From Chryseobacterium cucumeris (lineage in GTDB: Bacteria > Bacteroidota > Bacteroidia > Flavobacteriales > Weeksellaceae), in assembly GCF_001593385.1 (NCBI RefSeq), contig NZ_LUVZ01000023.1, positions 434,001-498,000 on the forward strand: DNA of 64,000 nt, in the 5' to 3' direction. Positions 18,093-27,800 of this stretch are shown here, piece after piece. Both the position numbers and the translations under genes were made by a program. The notes below the pieces were generated by a model. It saw only the letters and a program-made list of their open reading frames with translations. It was not told the origin of the DNA and did no database searches. Positions within the stretch are counted from its first letter, which is position 1, and each line of letters starts with the position of its first letter.

Positions 18093-18704
18093 TTAAGATT
18101 TCTTCAAATTCCAGAATTCTTTTACGATCAGTTTGATATTTTTAAAAGTACTTGGGAATACTTCATTTTCAATTTCTGAGGTCGTTTTCCATGCAACTTC
18201 GGTGATACCTTCTTCTATTTGCGGTTTGGAAGTATCTTCGCCGTCAAAGTTCATTTCAAACCAATGCGTACATTTTAAGATTTTCTCTCCATTTCTTTCT
18301 ACATAGATATGGTAAGTAGTATTGATGAATTGTACAAGTTCAACATCACTCAAACCTGTTTCTTCTTCTATTTCCCTTACTGCAGACTCTTCTCTGGATT
18401 CTCCTTTTTCCATCTTACCCTTAGGAAGGTCCCATTTGCCGAGTCTTCTGATGAAAAGAATCTTACCTTCAGGATTATTAACGAGACCTCCAGCTGCCTC
18501 TATAATTCTGAACAGCTTTTGAAACTCCTGCCAGATTTCATCCAAATTCTCTCCATACACATTCAGTTCCTGCACAGAAGTATTCTCCAGAAGATCCAAA
18601 GCGATTTCTAAAGTGGTATAATTTTCATACCCAAGCTTTTTTTCAAGTTCTTCAGGATGCTTAGATAGTAATAATTTTTTTTCGTTGACAAAAACTTTAT
18701 ACAT
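18093..18704 (-). CDS. NUDIX hydrolase
   Basis: The 203-residue protein carries a complete Nudix box at residues 96-118: Gly96, Glu102, Arg110-Glu111, Glu114-Glu115 and Gly117 match GX5EX7REUXEEXGU. The metal-binding glutamates are present, so the enzyme should be an active diphosphohydrolase of an X-linked nucleoside diphosphate. An N-terminal extension of about 70 residues precedes the fold, and the segment GGLVNNPEGKILFIRRLGKWDLPKG leads into the box. The substrate cannot be told from sequence. It is divergent from the SRPBCC-like gene, with overlapping promoter elements. Confidence 0.88.
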   Translation of the reverse strand: MYKVFVNEKKLLLSKHPEELEKKLGYENYTTLEIALDLLENTSVQELNVYGENLDEIWQEFQKLFRIIEAAGGLVNNPEGKILFIRRLGKWDLPKGKMEKGESREESAVREIEEETGLSDVELVQFINTTYHIYVERNGEKILKCTHWFEMNFDGEDTSKPQIEEGITEVAWKTTSEIENEVFPSTFKNIKLIVKEFWNLKKS

Positions 18705-18708
18705 TTGT
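18701..18708 (+). promoter_or_regulatory. -7 promoter element of the SRPBCC-like gene
   Basis: TACATTTG is an exact TAnnTTTG match 31 bases before the ATG at 18740. It overlaps the start codon of the divergent NUDIX gene. Confidence 0.4.
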
Positions 18709-18727
18709 AATAGTTAAGAATTTAATA

Positions 18728-18735
18728 CAAAAATA
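18728..18735 (-). promoter_or_regulatory. -7 promoter element of the NUDIX gene
   Basis: The minus strand reads TATTTTTG, an exact TAnnTTTG match 24 bases before the NUDIX ATG at 18704. Confidence 0.45.
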
Positions 18736-18739
18736 AAAA

Positions 18740-19129
18740 ATGAATTTAGAAGGACGAAAGATTATTGTCAATAAATCATCTAAAGAACTTACCGAGTTGT
18801 TGAAATCACCTGAAAACTATAAAGATTTTATGCCGGACGGTCTTCAGAAATTTGAAACAAGAGATAACGGATTTAAATTTGGATTACAGGGTATGCCTGA
18901 AATCGCATTAAAAATTGATGAAGTAGACGATCAGAAAGCTGTTTTAAGATCTGCAAGTTCAAGTCTGGACTTCTCATTAACCGCTACACTGAACCCAATC
19001 AGTGAAAACCAGACTGAAGTTCAGATGTTATTTGAAGGAAAATTCAATCCGTTCATCAAAATGATGGTAGAAAAACCTTTACAGAACTTTATCAATACGC
19101 TTACCGATAAAATCGAAGCTTATAAATAA
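18740..19129 (+). CDS. SRPBCC-like small protein
   Basis: This 129-residue cytoplasmic protein has no signal peptide. The layout is strand-helix (IIVNKSSKELTELLKSPENYKDFMP, about 8-32), then a run of strands (FKFGLQGMPEIALKIDEV, AVLRSASSSLDFSLTATLNPI, TEVQMLFEGKFN), then a long C-terminal helix (MMVEKPLQNFINTLTDKIEAY). This is the START/Bet v1-like SRPBCC layout, which binds hydrophobic ligands in a groove. The family is common in flavobacteria without a known function. It is a single-gene unit with its own promoter and terminator. Confidence 0.65.
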   Translation: MNLEGRKIIVNKSSKELTELLKSPENYKDFMPDGLQKFETRDNGFKFGLQGMPEIALKIDEVDDQKAVLRSASSSLDFSLTATLNPISENQTEVQMLFEGKFNPFIKMMVEKPLQNFINTLTDKIEAYK

Positions 19130-19130
19130 T

Positions 19131-19160
19131 TAAAACCTTCATTTCTGAAGGTTTTTTTAT
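19131..19160 (+). terminator. Terminator of the SRPBCC-like gene
   Basis: AAAACCTTC (19132-19140) pairs perfectly with GAAGGTTTT (19147-19155), followed by T residues. Confidence 0.85.
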
Positions 19161-19248
19161 TTTTACAGGAAAGTTGGCGAAAATAAAACAGGCAACCAAT
19201 AAATACCTGTTTTTTAAATTATTAACCTATCTCTGTCAATAATAACGG

Positions 19249-19322
19249 CTTCGACAGGCTCAGCCAGACAACGCTTAAAAATTACGGATGGTTTGCAACC
19301 TGTCACCCTGAGCCTGTCGAAG
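19249..19322. repeat. Inverted repeat of the CTTCGACAGGCTCAG family
   Basis: A 15-bp arm, CTTCGACAGGCTCAG (19249-19263), pairs perfectly with CTGAGCCTGTCGAAG (19308-19322) around a 44-base loop. The arm belongs to a short palindromic sequence that is found dispersed between genes in many bacteria. It is GC-rich compared with its surroundings. Confidence 0.85.
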
Positions 19323-19419
19323 GGTTCCCAATAAGAACACCGTTATTAATCACTAATCTTGAGTATTAATTAAAAGGATTAGTCAATTATTTATTTATAA
19401 TTTTCTTTGTCAATGTCAT

Positions 19420-20112
19420 TTAATAATGGAAAATAACCTTTTGAAACATGCTTGAGCATTCCTCTTCCTCATCTCTACATATTTCAACATTTCCGTTTTT
19501 TATAATAAATCTGTATCCGAAAGGTATTGCCAGATATTGTAAAATATCAGGTCGGGCAAAAGCAACATGATAAAAGTGAACCATCTTCAATGATTTAATA
19601 TCATCATTATAGTCGTCTGTGATAAGATACCAGCCACTTTCGCCCTGACGCGAATCATATCTGATTCCTTCAATATCTTTTCCTTCATAAACACCATCTG
19701 ATATAACCACTGACTGATTGAAGTTTGGAAAAAGAGGAATAAGATTTTGTTCCCAACAAATTTTACTTTGTTGTCTAACAACTGAAATTGCCGTATCACA
19801 ACCTTAATTAAAGCCACTACCGTCTGAGTTTGCTTCATATAGATCATAGCAGTTATATTCATCCAGCCTGAATTGTAAAAGCCATGAATAATAGCCAATA
19901 TTTTGACTGTCCATAATCACAAGATTAGTATCTACACAGTAGTTAATAAGATATTTGAGTACTTCTAAGTAATCTTCAGTTTTTTGATTGTCTGTCTGTA
20001 ACTTCAATTCTTTCCCGATAATCAAATAAAGCCCTTCAGTACATAAATTCTTATCATCTGACCTTATTGTGATATTCCTAAAGTGATAAAGAATACTGCT
20101 TTTATTCTCCAT
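19420..20112 (-). pseudogene. DUF2185/Imm33-like immunity gene split by an in-frame stop
   Basis: From the ATG at 20112 to the stop at 19420 there are 231 codons in one frame, interrupted only by a TAA at 19804-19806. The upstream part (102 residues) ends YEANSDGSGFN. Right after the TAA the same frame continues GCDTAISVVRQQSKICWEQN, then a region resembling DUF2185/Imm33 immunity domains: QSVVISDGVYEGKDIEGIRYD and DSRQGESGWYLITDDYNDD, followed by RPDILQYLAIPFGYRF. The continuous coding character across the stop argues for one gene broken by a nonsense change rather than two genes. A GTG at 19710 could start a shorter product. The start overlaps the NTF2-fold gene by 11 bases, so both belonged to one transcript. 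Confidence 0.7.
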
Positions 20113-20404
20113 GCGTATATTTAACCACTTTTTTTGATTTTATATTTACTTCGGCATAAGCAACTCCACCTATTCCCGGTGGTGATGGAAGATTTCCCTG
20201 TACAATCCAAATGCTGTCATTTTTCTTTTCTGCAACAAATGGTTTTTGTTTATTTATTGCTGATTTACCATAAACTTGCTTCCATTTCCTTTCAGCTATG
20301 GAAATGGCAATTTCTTTATCTGTTAGAGTCTTTTCTCCTTTATATGTATTACTCTTTTTACAACTTGTTACTGAAATTAATGCTATAAGAATACAATATT
20401 TCAT
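20102..20404 (-). CDS. NTF2-fold immunity lipoprotein
   Basis: This 100-residue protein carries a lipobox-like VTSCKK with Cys15, then ISIAERKWKQVYGKSAINKQKPFVAEKKNDSIWIVQGNL and AYAEVNIKSKKVVKYTHGE. These match the NTF2-fold immunity family found next to polymorphic toxins, whose members neutralise a toxin C-terminus. The lipoprotein signal points to action in the periplasm. It lies about 960 bases downstream of the RHS toxin gene, with another small secreted gene and a gene-free stretch between. Its cognate toxin may therefore be one that was lost or displaced. The start ATG at 20404 is preceded by an AT-rich leader. Confidence 0.7.
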   Translation of the reverse strand: MKYCILIALISVTSCKKSNTYKGEKTLTDKEIAISIAERKWKQVYGKSAINKQKPFVAEKKNDSIWIVQGNLPSPPGIGGVAYAEVNIKSKKVVKYTHGE

Positions 20405-21001
20405 TGAATAATTTATTTAACAAAAGATAGGAAAAAACCACTGTAGTTGAACAATGGTTTATGTAATAAGTTCTTTTGACAAATTAAGTATAGCCCAAGG
20501 GATACCAAATACCTCTAAAATTGGGAGACAGAATATTTTGATAATATAAGCTTGTCAAATCCCTTGCTAACGCACAAATCCTTTAGTGTAATTTAGTTTA
20601 AAACTATAGATCAGAGCACCAGATTGAATTCCTAAAAACTTTTGTTTTTAATGATCTTATATTTTTAAAAGAAGCTCTTTATTATTCTGAATTCATATAT
20701 CAACATCACAAATAATAAATACTGAATTAGTAGTATAAGTTCCACACGAAGGGATTCGTGCCGGAGCGAAGAGTAATTGCTTTCGATGTATCAATGGTAT
20801 CTACCATTAATTTTACCTACTAGTTTCTATTGATTTTAAGCCACTATTCCCCCAATAATTCATCAAAATCAACTACTTTTTATAAATTAAGGTATTGCAA
20901 TCAATACCCTAATTTATTACTATCATTTTTAGAACTTATCTATAAAATAGCTCTTTTTTCAACTAAGTATCAATAAATAGATTCATTTCTTAATGTTGTT
21001 G
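20405..21001. other. Gene-free AT-rich stretch inside the toxin/immunity island
   Basis: No reading frame of meaningful length is present. There is a 6-bp hairpin CACGAA-GGGA-TTCGTG (20745-20760) in a locally GC-richer patch. A short minus-strand fragment ending VVDFDELLGE lies before a stop near 20855 and may be the tail of a decayed immunity or toxin gene. The latter is speculative. Confidence 0.4.
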
Positions 21002-21355
21002 TCATTTACAAACATACAACCCATTGACATTATCAGAATAATATAATTTATGCTTAGAAGGTAAAGTAAAATTACCTATTTCAATTGAATAATTATTTCC
21101 ATCATTTTGATGAGGAATAGTAAATTCAGACATTACAATAGTATATTTTTTGCCTTTAATAATTTTCGATCCACTATCACAAGTGTTTTTTTTGTAAGAA
21201 AAAAAATAGTCTACTTTTCTCGTTTTTAAATTTAAAAATTTAAAAACATACGATTTTTCAAATTCAATGACTTTCTTTATTTTGATTTCAACTTTTTGTT
21301 GGCTATAAAGAAATGAATTTAAAATAAGTACAGGAATTAATATAAAATTTTTCAT
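21002..21355 (-). CDS. Small secreted protein, probable immunity protein of the RHS toxin
   Basis: The 117 residues begin with a Sec signal peptide (MKNFILIPVLILNSFLYSQ) and continue with a beta-rich, Lys- and Tyr-rich domain containing two cysteines far apart. There is no recognised family. The ATG lies only 5 bases after the stop codon of the RHS toxin gene, the position usually occupied by the cognate immunity gene. The frame also opens at a TTG overlapping that stop codon, but the ATG gives the better signal peptide. If it is the antidote, its export implies that the toxin acts, or is held, in the periplasm. DNA here is clearly more AT-rich than in the RHS core. Confidence 0.6.
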   Translation of the reverse strand: MKNFILIPVLILNSFLYSQQKVEIKIKKVIEFEKSYVFKFLNLKTRKVDYFFSYKKNTCDSGSKIIKGKKYTIVMSEFTIPHQNDGNNYSIEIGNFTLPSKHKLYYSDNVNGLYVCK

Positions 21356-21360
21356 TTTTT

Positions 21361-24300
21361 TCAATTTCTTAATCTGATATCTTTTGCAGTTGCAACAGGA
21401 ACCTTAGTGACGCTTGTCACGGTTTTTCTCTTATGTGGTTCCCCATTACTTTTAATTAACGGTTTTGTTTTTGTAATATTAATATAAGTTGTTACTGTTC
21501 CAAATTTAGTTCCCCCAATGGTCACATCCACAGAATCTATGGATTGAGATACACTATAATTATTATGAGTAGGATCTAATCGTTTTGCTGCATTATGTGC
21601 GTTAAGGTATGGCTTTTCACTTAAATCTCCCCCAATTCCAAAGCCGGGTGCACCTGGATTATTTTTCCCTGCAATATAAGATTCAAGAATTTCATGTAAT
21701 ACTGTTCCTCCTTTTGGCCGTCCAGTAGCATTTTCAATTATCTCTGCTTGATTTGGATTCATAATTTGATTTGTTTGAACAATTCCATTGTTGTCTATTT
21801 CACTTCCTCCAAAAGCTCCCCCTAAAATCGGAGTATTATCAACACTATTTGAACTTGTTGCATCTAAATTCACCATAACAGAAGAGTCATTTGTTGCTTC
21901 TAGCAATTTTAATTCAGCAGCTGTTGCTGTTGCACCGTTTTTAATACTTCCAGTAACTTTTCCTTTTGAATCCATTTGCAGATTAAGATTTCCCACTTTT
22001 GCTTGCAGCTGTTCAAATGCTTTATCTTTGAGGTCTCCTGAAATTATTACATCCTTATTCTGCATACCATCTGGGTCAGTGAATCTAATGGGATTGTTAT
22101 ATGCGTAAGCGTAAGTAGACCAGCGACGGGATATTTCCGCCAGCGGGTCAACAACACCCCATCTTCCCAGATCTGGCATATACATCCTAGCTCCATAATC
22201 ATCCCATCCGGTTTCTCTTTGTTTTTCTTTACCATTATATGAATAGGCATAAGTGGGAGATATAGAATTAGTAGTTTCTAATTCCCCCCCAAACTCCAAT
22301 CCAAAAGGATAGTAATTGGTGGTTCTGTCTACTTTCAGATTTCCGGAAGCATCTTTGTAATACGCTAATCTGATGTTTCCTTGATGATCTGTGTAATTGT
22401 AAATATACTTATTCTGAACGAAATGATAATATCCTTCTGAAGTAGGAACAAAACTTAAAATATCATTGGTATACTGAAATCCATCCAGATAATCTGTTTT
22501 GTCGATGGTTTCCAGCTGTGATCTGCCTGTTCCATAGGTATATACTTTTCTCAGTTTGGCTCCGGCAGCATTATACAGATACTTTGTATTGACATTAAAA
22601 ATGCTCGCAAGGTCACGAGTGTTATATATTCTATTAAATTTTATATTGTTAGGAAGATTCAGATAATTATAGTCTATCTGTAATATTCCTCTGTCTTCAT
22701 GGCTGGTCATATTCCCATTACTGTCGTATGTAAAGGGAATTCCCCAAGTGCCCGGATAACCTGCATAATTTCCGGAAGCATCACTTACAGTGGAAAGCCT
22801 GTTTCCATTGTAGGTATAAGTGAGGGCATCAATCTGCTCTGCTCCGAAATTCTGCAATAACCTGTTTCTTTTCAGACTTTGGATATTCCCGTTGACATCA
22901 TAGGTAAGGGCTTCATTATAAAAATTATTCATCGGAACCGCGGCATTAGGCTCAGAATAAATGCCATTTTTTAATCTGTCTAATCCATCGTAGTGATAAT
23001 TATACCTTCTGAATGTACCATTATCCGCACTTGACCAATCTATTTCTGCAATATTTCCATTGTATTTCCCTGTAGAAACTGTAGAATAAACAGGATTATG
23101 GTATTTAATTTCATAGGCAAAGAGCTTCCCATTGAGGTTCGTTGGCTCGTTTACCTTCGTAAGCCATCCACGGATATTGTAGGTGTGGTCTATAGACTGT
23201 AAAGGGATACCCGTTGTATTTCCTGTCTTTTTATTAGTAAGCTGTCCCAGGTCATTGTAGGTGTTTTCTACCAAAAGTTCTTCTGTCTGGCTGTTCACCT
23301 TATGATAGTGCTTCAGCAGTCTTTTCTGTTCATCGTATACAAATCTCTCTTTGATAAAAACTTCAGTATCTGCACTTCCTTTTTTGTGGTAGGTATAGCT
23401 TTCATCTACCGCGCCGGAAAAATCAAGCTTAAATTCCTTTTTGGTATAGCCTCCTAAATGATTCCAGCTTTTTTCACTTACTTTTTCCCCTTTGGTGTTG
23501 TAATAGAAATAGGTTTTGGTCCAGTTATCGTCCTCAATGTTTTTTACATAAGATGCTGTGGGAAGACCTTTTGTAGAAACGCCGCCGTTAATAGCTCTGT
23601 CCTCATTGATAACGTACTGCTCAAGGATCTTTGCAGGAGGAAACTCTTTGGTATCCCTTGGATAAGAGTCATAGTAATTAACCGTTAGCACCGTAGTAAA
23701 AGCTGACAGGAAATTGTTGGTATAATATACCATAATACCATTTTTACTGAATCCTGTATCAGAAGGTGTTTCACTTACCACCTGTGTGGCAAGCTGGGAT
23801 TGCATTGAAGCTCTGTCCCCACCCGAAACAAGTCCCGTATAAGCAATACGGCCTAAAGCATCATATTTGGTCAGCAGCCACTGTCCTTTATTTTTCAGGT
23901 TCACATCCTGGGTAAGCACGGGGCGGTCGGCAGCATCATACACTACCGATTCCCAATCGTCTCTTCCGGGCAGTCTTTTTTCCACCTGTCTGTCCAATCC
24001 ATCATATCGGTACTGATAACAAAGACTGTTTACAATATCCGTGGTAACCACATTGCTGTTTTGTTCAATTTTCTTTACCGCCAGAGGGGGAATTACAAAT
24101 GCCTTTTGCCCGTATTCATTGTACACATAATAGGTATCAATATTTTGGGTTCCATCTGTTCTACGTACAAGAACAGTCTCACCACGTCCGTTCTGAAACT
24201 GGATAACCGGAGTTCCATTCTCATCGGTTACCGTATTTTTGTATAATGTTCCTGCCCCATAAAATTCACTGCCTGGGACTATGGATACAGAAGAAACCGT

Positions 24301-24825
24301 TTGGTTATCTGTTCCTGTTGTACTGGTAGTTGTATTGGTGATAAATTTCTTTACTTCTGAGCCCTGGTTTACTTCATATTTAAACTTTTGGGTATGTCCG
24401 GCTGCCATTTTCCATGGTTCACCCGGCTGGGCCACTTGTTTTACCCTGTCCAATGGAGAATTTTCAATGTCTCTTTCTGTATACGCATTGGTGACACCGT
24501 AATAAGAATTAGCCGCTGTTTCATTCACAATTCCGGTATGAATGGCTGAATTGAGGGTATTAGCCGGGACAGGAAGGATATCCTTATCCTTTCTTCCAAA
24601 CCCATCATAGGTAATGGGCGTCACCAGATCTTTTCCGGTAGTGGTGGCTTTTACGCTAATGATCTGTTTGGGTCTTCCCAATCCGTCAAAATAAGTAACT
24701 GTTTCTGTTTTCTTGCTGCAGTCACCATTTAAACAGGTTTTGGAGTGTATATAGTTTTCTGTTGTACTTTGTGCAAAGGCCGTCATCGCTGTAAACAGCA
24801 GACCTAAAAGTTGTATTTTTTTCAT
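21361..24825 (-). CDS. RHS-repeat protein with a variable C-terminal putative peptidase toxin
   Basis: The 1154 residues begin with a signal peptide (MKKIQLLGLLFTAMTAFAQ) and the DUF6443-type start TVTYFDGLGRPKQIISVKA. Many YD/RHS repeats follow, and then the RHS core ends RWSTYAYAYNNPIRFTDPDGM near residue 921, the usual junction with the variable toxin tip. The last 233 residues (922-1154) are the tip. They contain LHEILESY with His1044-Glu1045 and a later NAHNAAK with His1077, a pattern compatible with a zinc metallopeptidase. The Rhs shell probably encapsulates the tip until delivery. It follows the 1141-residue partner gene by 7 bases in the same operon. The substrate of the tip is unknown, and a non-enzymatic role cannot be excluded. 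Confidence 0.8.
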   Translation of the reverse strand: MKKIQLLGLLFTAMTAFAQSTTENYIHSKTCLNGDCSKKTETVTYFDGLGRPKQIISVKATTTGKDLVTPITYDGFGRKDKDILPVPANTLNSAIHTGIVNETAANSYYGVTNAYTERDIENSPLDRVKQVAQPGEPWKMAAGHTQKFKYEVNQGSEVKKFITNTTTSTTGTDNQTVSSVSIVPGSEFYGAGTLYKNTVTDENGTPVIQFQNGRGETVLVRRTDGTQNIDTYYVYNEYGQKAFVIPPLAVKKIEQNSNVVTTDIVNSLCYQYRYDGLDRQVEKRLPGRDDWESVVYDAADRPVLTQDVNLKNKGQWLLTKYDALGRIAYTGLVSGGDRASMQSQLATQVVSETPSDTGFSKNGIMVYYTNNFLSAFTTVLTVNYYDSYPRDTKEFPPAKILEQYVINEDRAINGGVSTKGLPTASYVKNIEDDNWTKTYFYYNTKGEKVSEKSWNHLGGYTKKEFKLDFSGAVDESYTYHKKGSADTEVFIKERFVYDEQKRLLKHYHKVNSQTEELLVENTYNDLGQLTNKKTGNTTGIPLQSIDHTYNIRGWLTKVNEPTNLNGKLFAYEIKYHNPVYSTVSTGKYNGNIAEIDWSSADNGTFRRYNYHYDGLDRLKNGIYSEPNAAVPMNNFYNEALTYDVNGNIQSLKRNRLLQNFGAEQIDALTYTYNGNRLSTVSDASGNYAGYPGTWGIPFTYDSNGNMTSHEDRGILQIDYNYLNLPNNIKFNRIYNTRDLASIFNVNTKYLYNAAGAKLRKVYTYGTGRSQLETIDKTDYLDGFQYTNDILSFVPTSEGYYHFVQNKYIYNYTDHQGNIRLAYYKDASGNLKVDRTTNYYPFGLEFGGELETTNSISPTYAYSYNGKEKQRETGWDDYGARMYMPDLGRWGVVDPLAEISRRWSTYAYAYNNPIRFTDPDGMQNKDVIISGDLKDKAFEQLQAKVGNLNLQMDSKGKVTGSIKNGATATAAELKLLEATNDSSVMVNLDATSSNSVDNTPILGGAFGGSEIDNNGIVQTNQIMNPNQAEIIENATGRPKGGTVLHEILESYIAGKNNPGAPGFGIGGDLSEKPYLNAHNAAKRLDPTHNNYSVSQSIDSVDVTIGGTKFGTVTTYINITKTKPLIKSNGEPHKRKTVTSVTKVPVATAKDIRLRN

Positions 24826-24832
24826 GGTGTGT

Positions 24833-27800
24833 TTACTGTTTATAATTATACTTGAATTCTTTCACCACCTTATAGCTATAGGTTCCTGCGTTGTCTCTTT
24901 CCCTTACCTGAACCTGTTTCAATCGGTTAGCTGTGTCATAGATATAAAGTTCTCTAACTCCCGAAGGTGGAGTAATAGTGGTTACCCCTATTAAAGGGTC
25001 GTAAGTATATTTGGTGGTCATTCCAACAGGCTGAAAAGCATCAAGAGCCAGTAAGAGTTCAGCTTCTTTCGTAGGATCAGCAGCATCTTCATTGGATTTC
25101 GCTACCATAGTAGTGATCAAACCTTCCACCTGACTATACAATGCTCCTACAACTTTGGCAATGGGTCTTGTTTTGTTGTATCCCCACACAATACTTACCG
25201 GAGTACCGTCTTTCTCCCTGTATTGGAGAATATTTCCTTTGTCATCATATTTTTCATAGATAACATCCTTAGAGGAAGTAGCAGGACTCAGAGTATCGTA
25301 AGAGTATTCAGATAATGGAAGTACTAAGTTTCCGGTAACTGCATGAGGCAGAGCTGTGGGATAAATCGTTTCGTCACGGGAGGTCACTTTGGTGATATTA
25401 TTTACCGTTTGTTGTGCTTTCGTTTCCAATGGAATCCCCACCATGTTTTTATCAATCATCAGCTGGTTGTTTTTCTCATGGGCATACTGATAGGTTTTGT
25501 CCGTAGAAGACAGATCAGGGAAAATCGTTTTCTCACTTGTCAGTTGATGGTGTTTGGGATTGCCATAGAAATACTGGGTTTCTGTTTTCATAGCATTTCC
25601 ATTCAGATAATCTGTTGTTTTCTGAGACTTCAGGTACTCGAAATGAGAGATATTTTTATATTGTACAATATCAAGATTATCCAGTTTATCTTCATAGGTA
25701 ATCAGACCTACGGGTTTACCAAAACAAACATCATTATACGTTTGAGTCACATTTTGAGCCCCTGATGCCTGACAGTTTTTATACCCATCTACAGCATTGT
25801 ATTTATGAGAATGGCTGGCAGTACAGTAACTATACGAAATGGTTTTTACCACATCTTCTGCTGTGCAGAGTTTGGTCTCATTTTTAGTGACAGGATTGTC
25901 ATAATTTTTTCTGATCGAAAAACCATCCACCTGATATTTTCTGCTGTTATCCTCTTCATAATTCATCTCTACAGTGCGTACCAGATTACCTCCGGCATCC
26001 AGATACTTAGTCAAAAGTTCGCGCCCATTATTCCACCCAAAGTTTGTCCAGACGGAGTTTCGGATATTATCTCCGTGAATTACTTTACCAAAATCATCTG
26101 AACTAATAGAGTAATTATGGATAATATTTGATTTTCCTTCTACAATTTCCTGCACGGTTTTATAAAATACATTGGGATGGGTAGCAAATAGCTGATTAAT
26201 ATTGGAAGATGTTACCATTGTATAAGGAAACCTTTCTACTCCTGTAGGAACTGATCCACTTGGCAGATTGGGATTATTTGTACTACAAGTTCTGGTATAA
26301 AGAAGCTGCTCCTGAAATGCCGGAGTTCTTAATACCACGGCTTCCGTATATTGATCATTCAAATCCCGGTAAACAAACTTTCTAGTTGATGCCACTCCAT
26401 TTTCTGAGGTATCTACAATTTTAGCAATTCTTAAACCTCCAATAGGCACTTCTCTGTCTCCATAAACGGCCTCTTTACTGGTATAGCTTGCGGATGCTGT
26501 GGAACGGGTACAAACAAATAGTGTCCAAAGCTTAAGGGTTAAAGGTTCATCTTTCTGGACATGGGCAAAAATACCTCCTCCATTATTGGTAGGAAAAGTA
26601 ACTGAATTACCTGCATTGGTAACAACCCCTGTTGAAGTTTTATAATACAATGGTACGGCTTGTCCATCGGGTTTCAAGAGACTAACAATAGCTCTGTGCT
26701 TTCCGGTGATTTGTTCAGCCGGATCACACGTATTGTTAAACTGGGCACTCCCTCCCAAGCTTATTTCTTCTGTTTTTAGTGGAGTAAAAACCACTGTATT
26801 TTCAACATGAGCATTATTATCATCCGCAGTTGCCTTGATTTGAACCCCCGTTCTTTCTGATGGGCTCAACATCACATTTTTCTCAATCGCAGTATTATTT
26901 TCATAAAAAAATTCAGTAGAGCCTTTAGTAGGGTAAATAACCTTCTGAAGTATCCCTATAGGTGTATGTTGTGGGCTGACTGGCTGCGAAGCTCCGTTAT
27001 ATGAGCTCCACAAAGCTACCTCATATATGGAAGGGACAAGATTGGTGTTGCCGGTTACACCATTATAATATCCCCAACTATCTCTACTGAAGGAGAGTCT
27101 TTGAGGAAATACATCCGGTAAATTATATTCAAACCCATAGGTAGTGTTTAAAATACCGTCTACTACAGAAGTGAGAAATAATCTGTTGTTGGCTGTAAGG
27201 TTGTAATTAAGGGTAACATCATTAATAATGCTGCCATTAACTTTTTTAGTAACCTTTTGCAATCGTTTATAATCACTGCTGCCTCCTGATTCTAGGTAAT
27301 CAAATATAATCTCTCCATAAGAAGGATTGTTACTGTATATTCTCTTGATCTGTTTTCCGGCAACGGTCTGGTTATGGCTGATCAGCTCACTGACCTGTGG
27401 GTATCGGATAAATGCAGGATTTCCACAACTTGATGTCATTGGACCCGCGTTAGGTGATGTGTAAGATAAGGTCTGTGACTGGCTCATCGTGTTGGTATAA
27501 CCACCATCTACATTCTCAATAAATACTGTTTCTCCGCTGGTAATATCCTCAATTTTTGTAAGATACCAGGCTGTGGTAGAAATGGATATAAGAGAATGTC
27601 CTGCACCAGCGGTGCGGTTAGATGTCGTCTCTTTATCTGTAAAATAGTATTTGGTTCCATTATCTACCGTTATAGTAAAAGAATTTCCACCGCTTGTTCC
27701 TTCAATGACAACATCTTTTTGGGAATAAATCACTGGTATTCCTTTTTTATCAAAGACAAATTTGATCTGCATGCCTCCAAAGCTCGCCATATATAAATCC

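Noticed and set aside
21361-24825. RHS protein as a direct T9SS cargo
   Set aside because: Its C-terminus is the toxin tip, not a sorting domain; export by T9SS alone is not supported.
25343-25765. 140-codon plus-strand ORF inside the SpvB/RHS gene
   Set aside because: Opposite-strand shadow of a long coding region; hydrophobic composition follows from the codons of the true gene.
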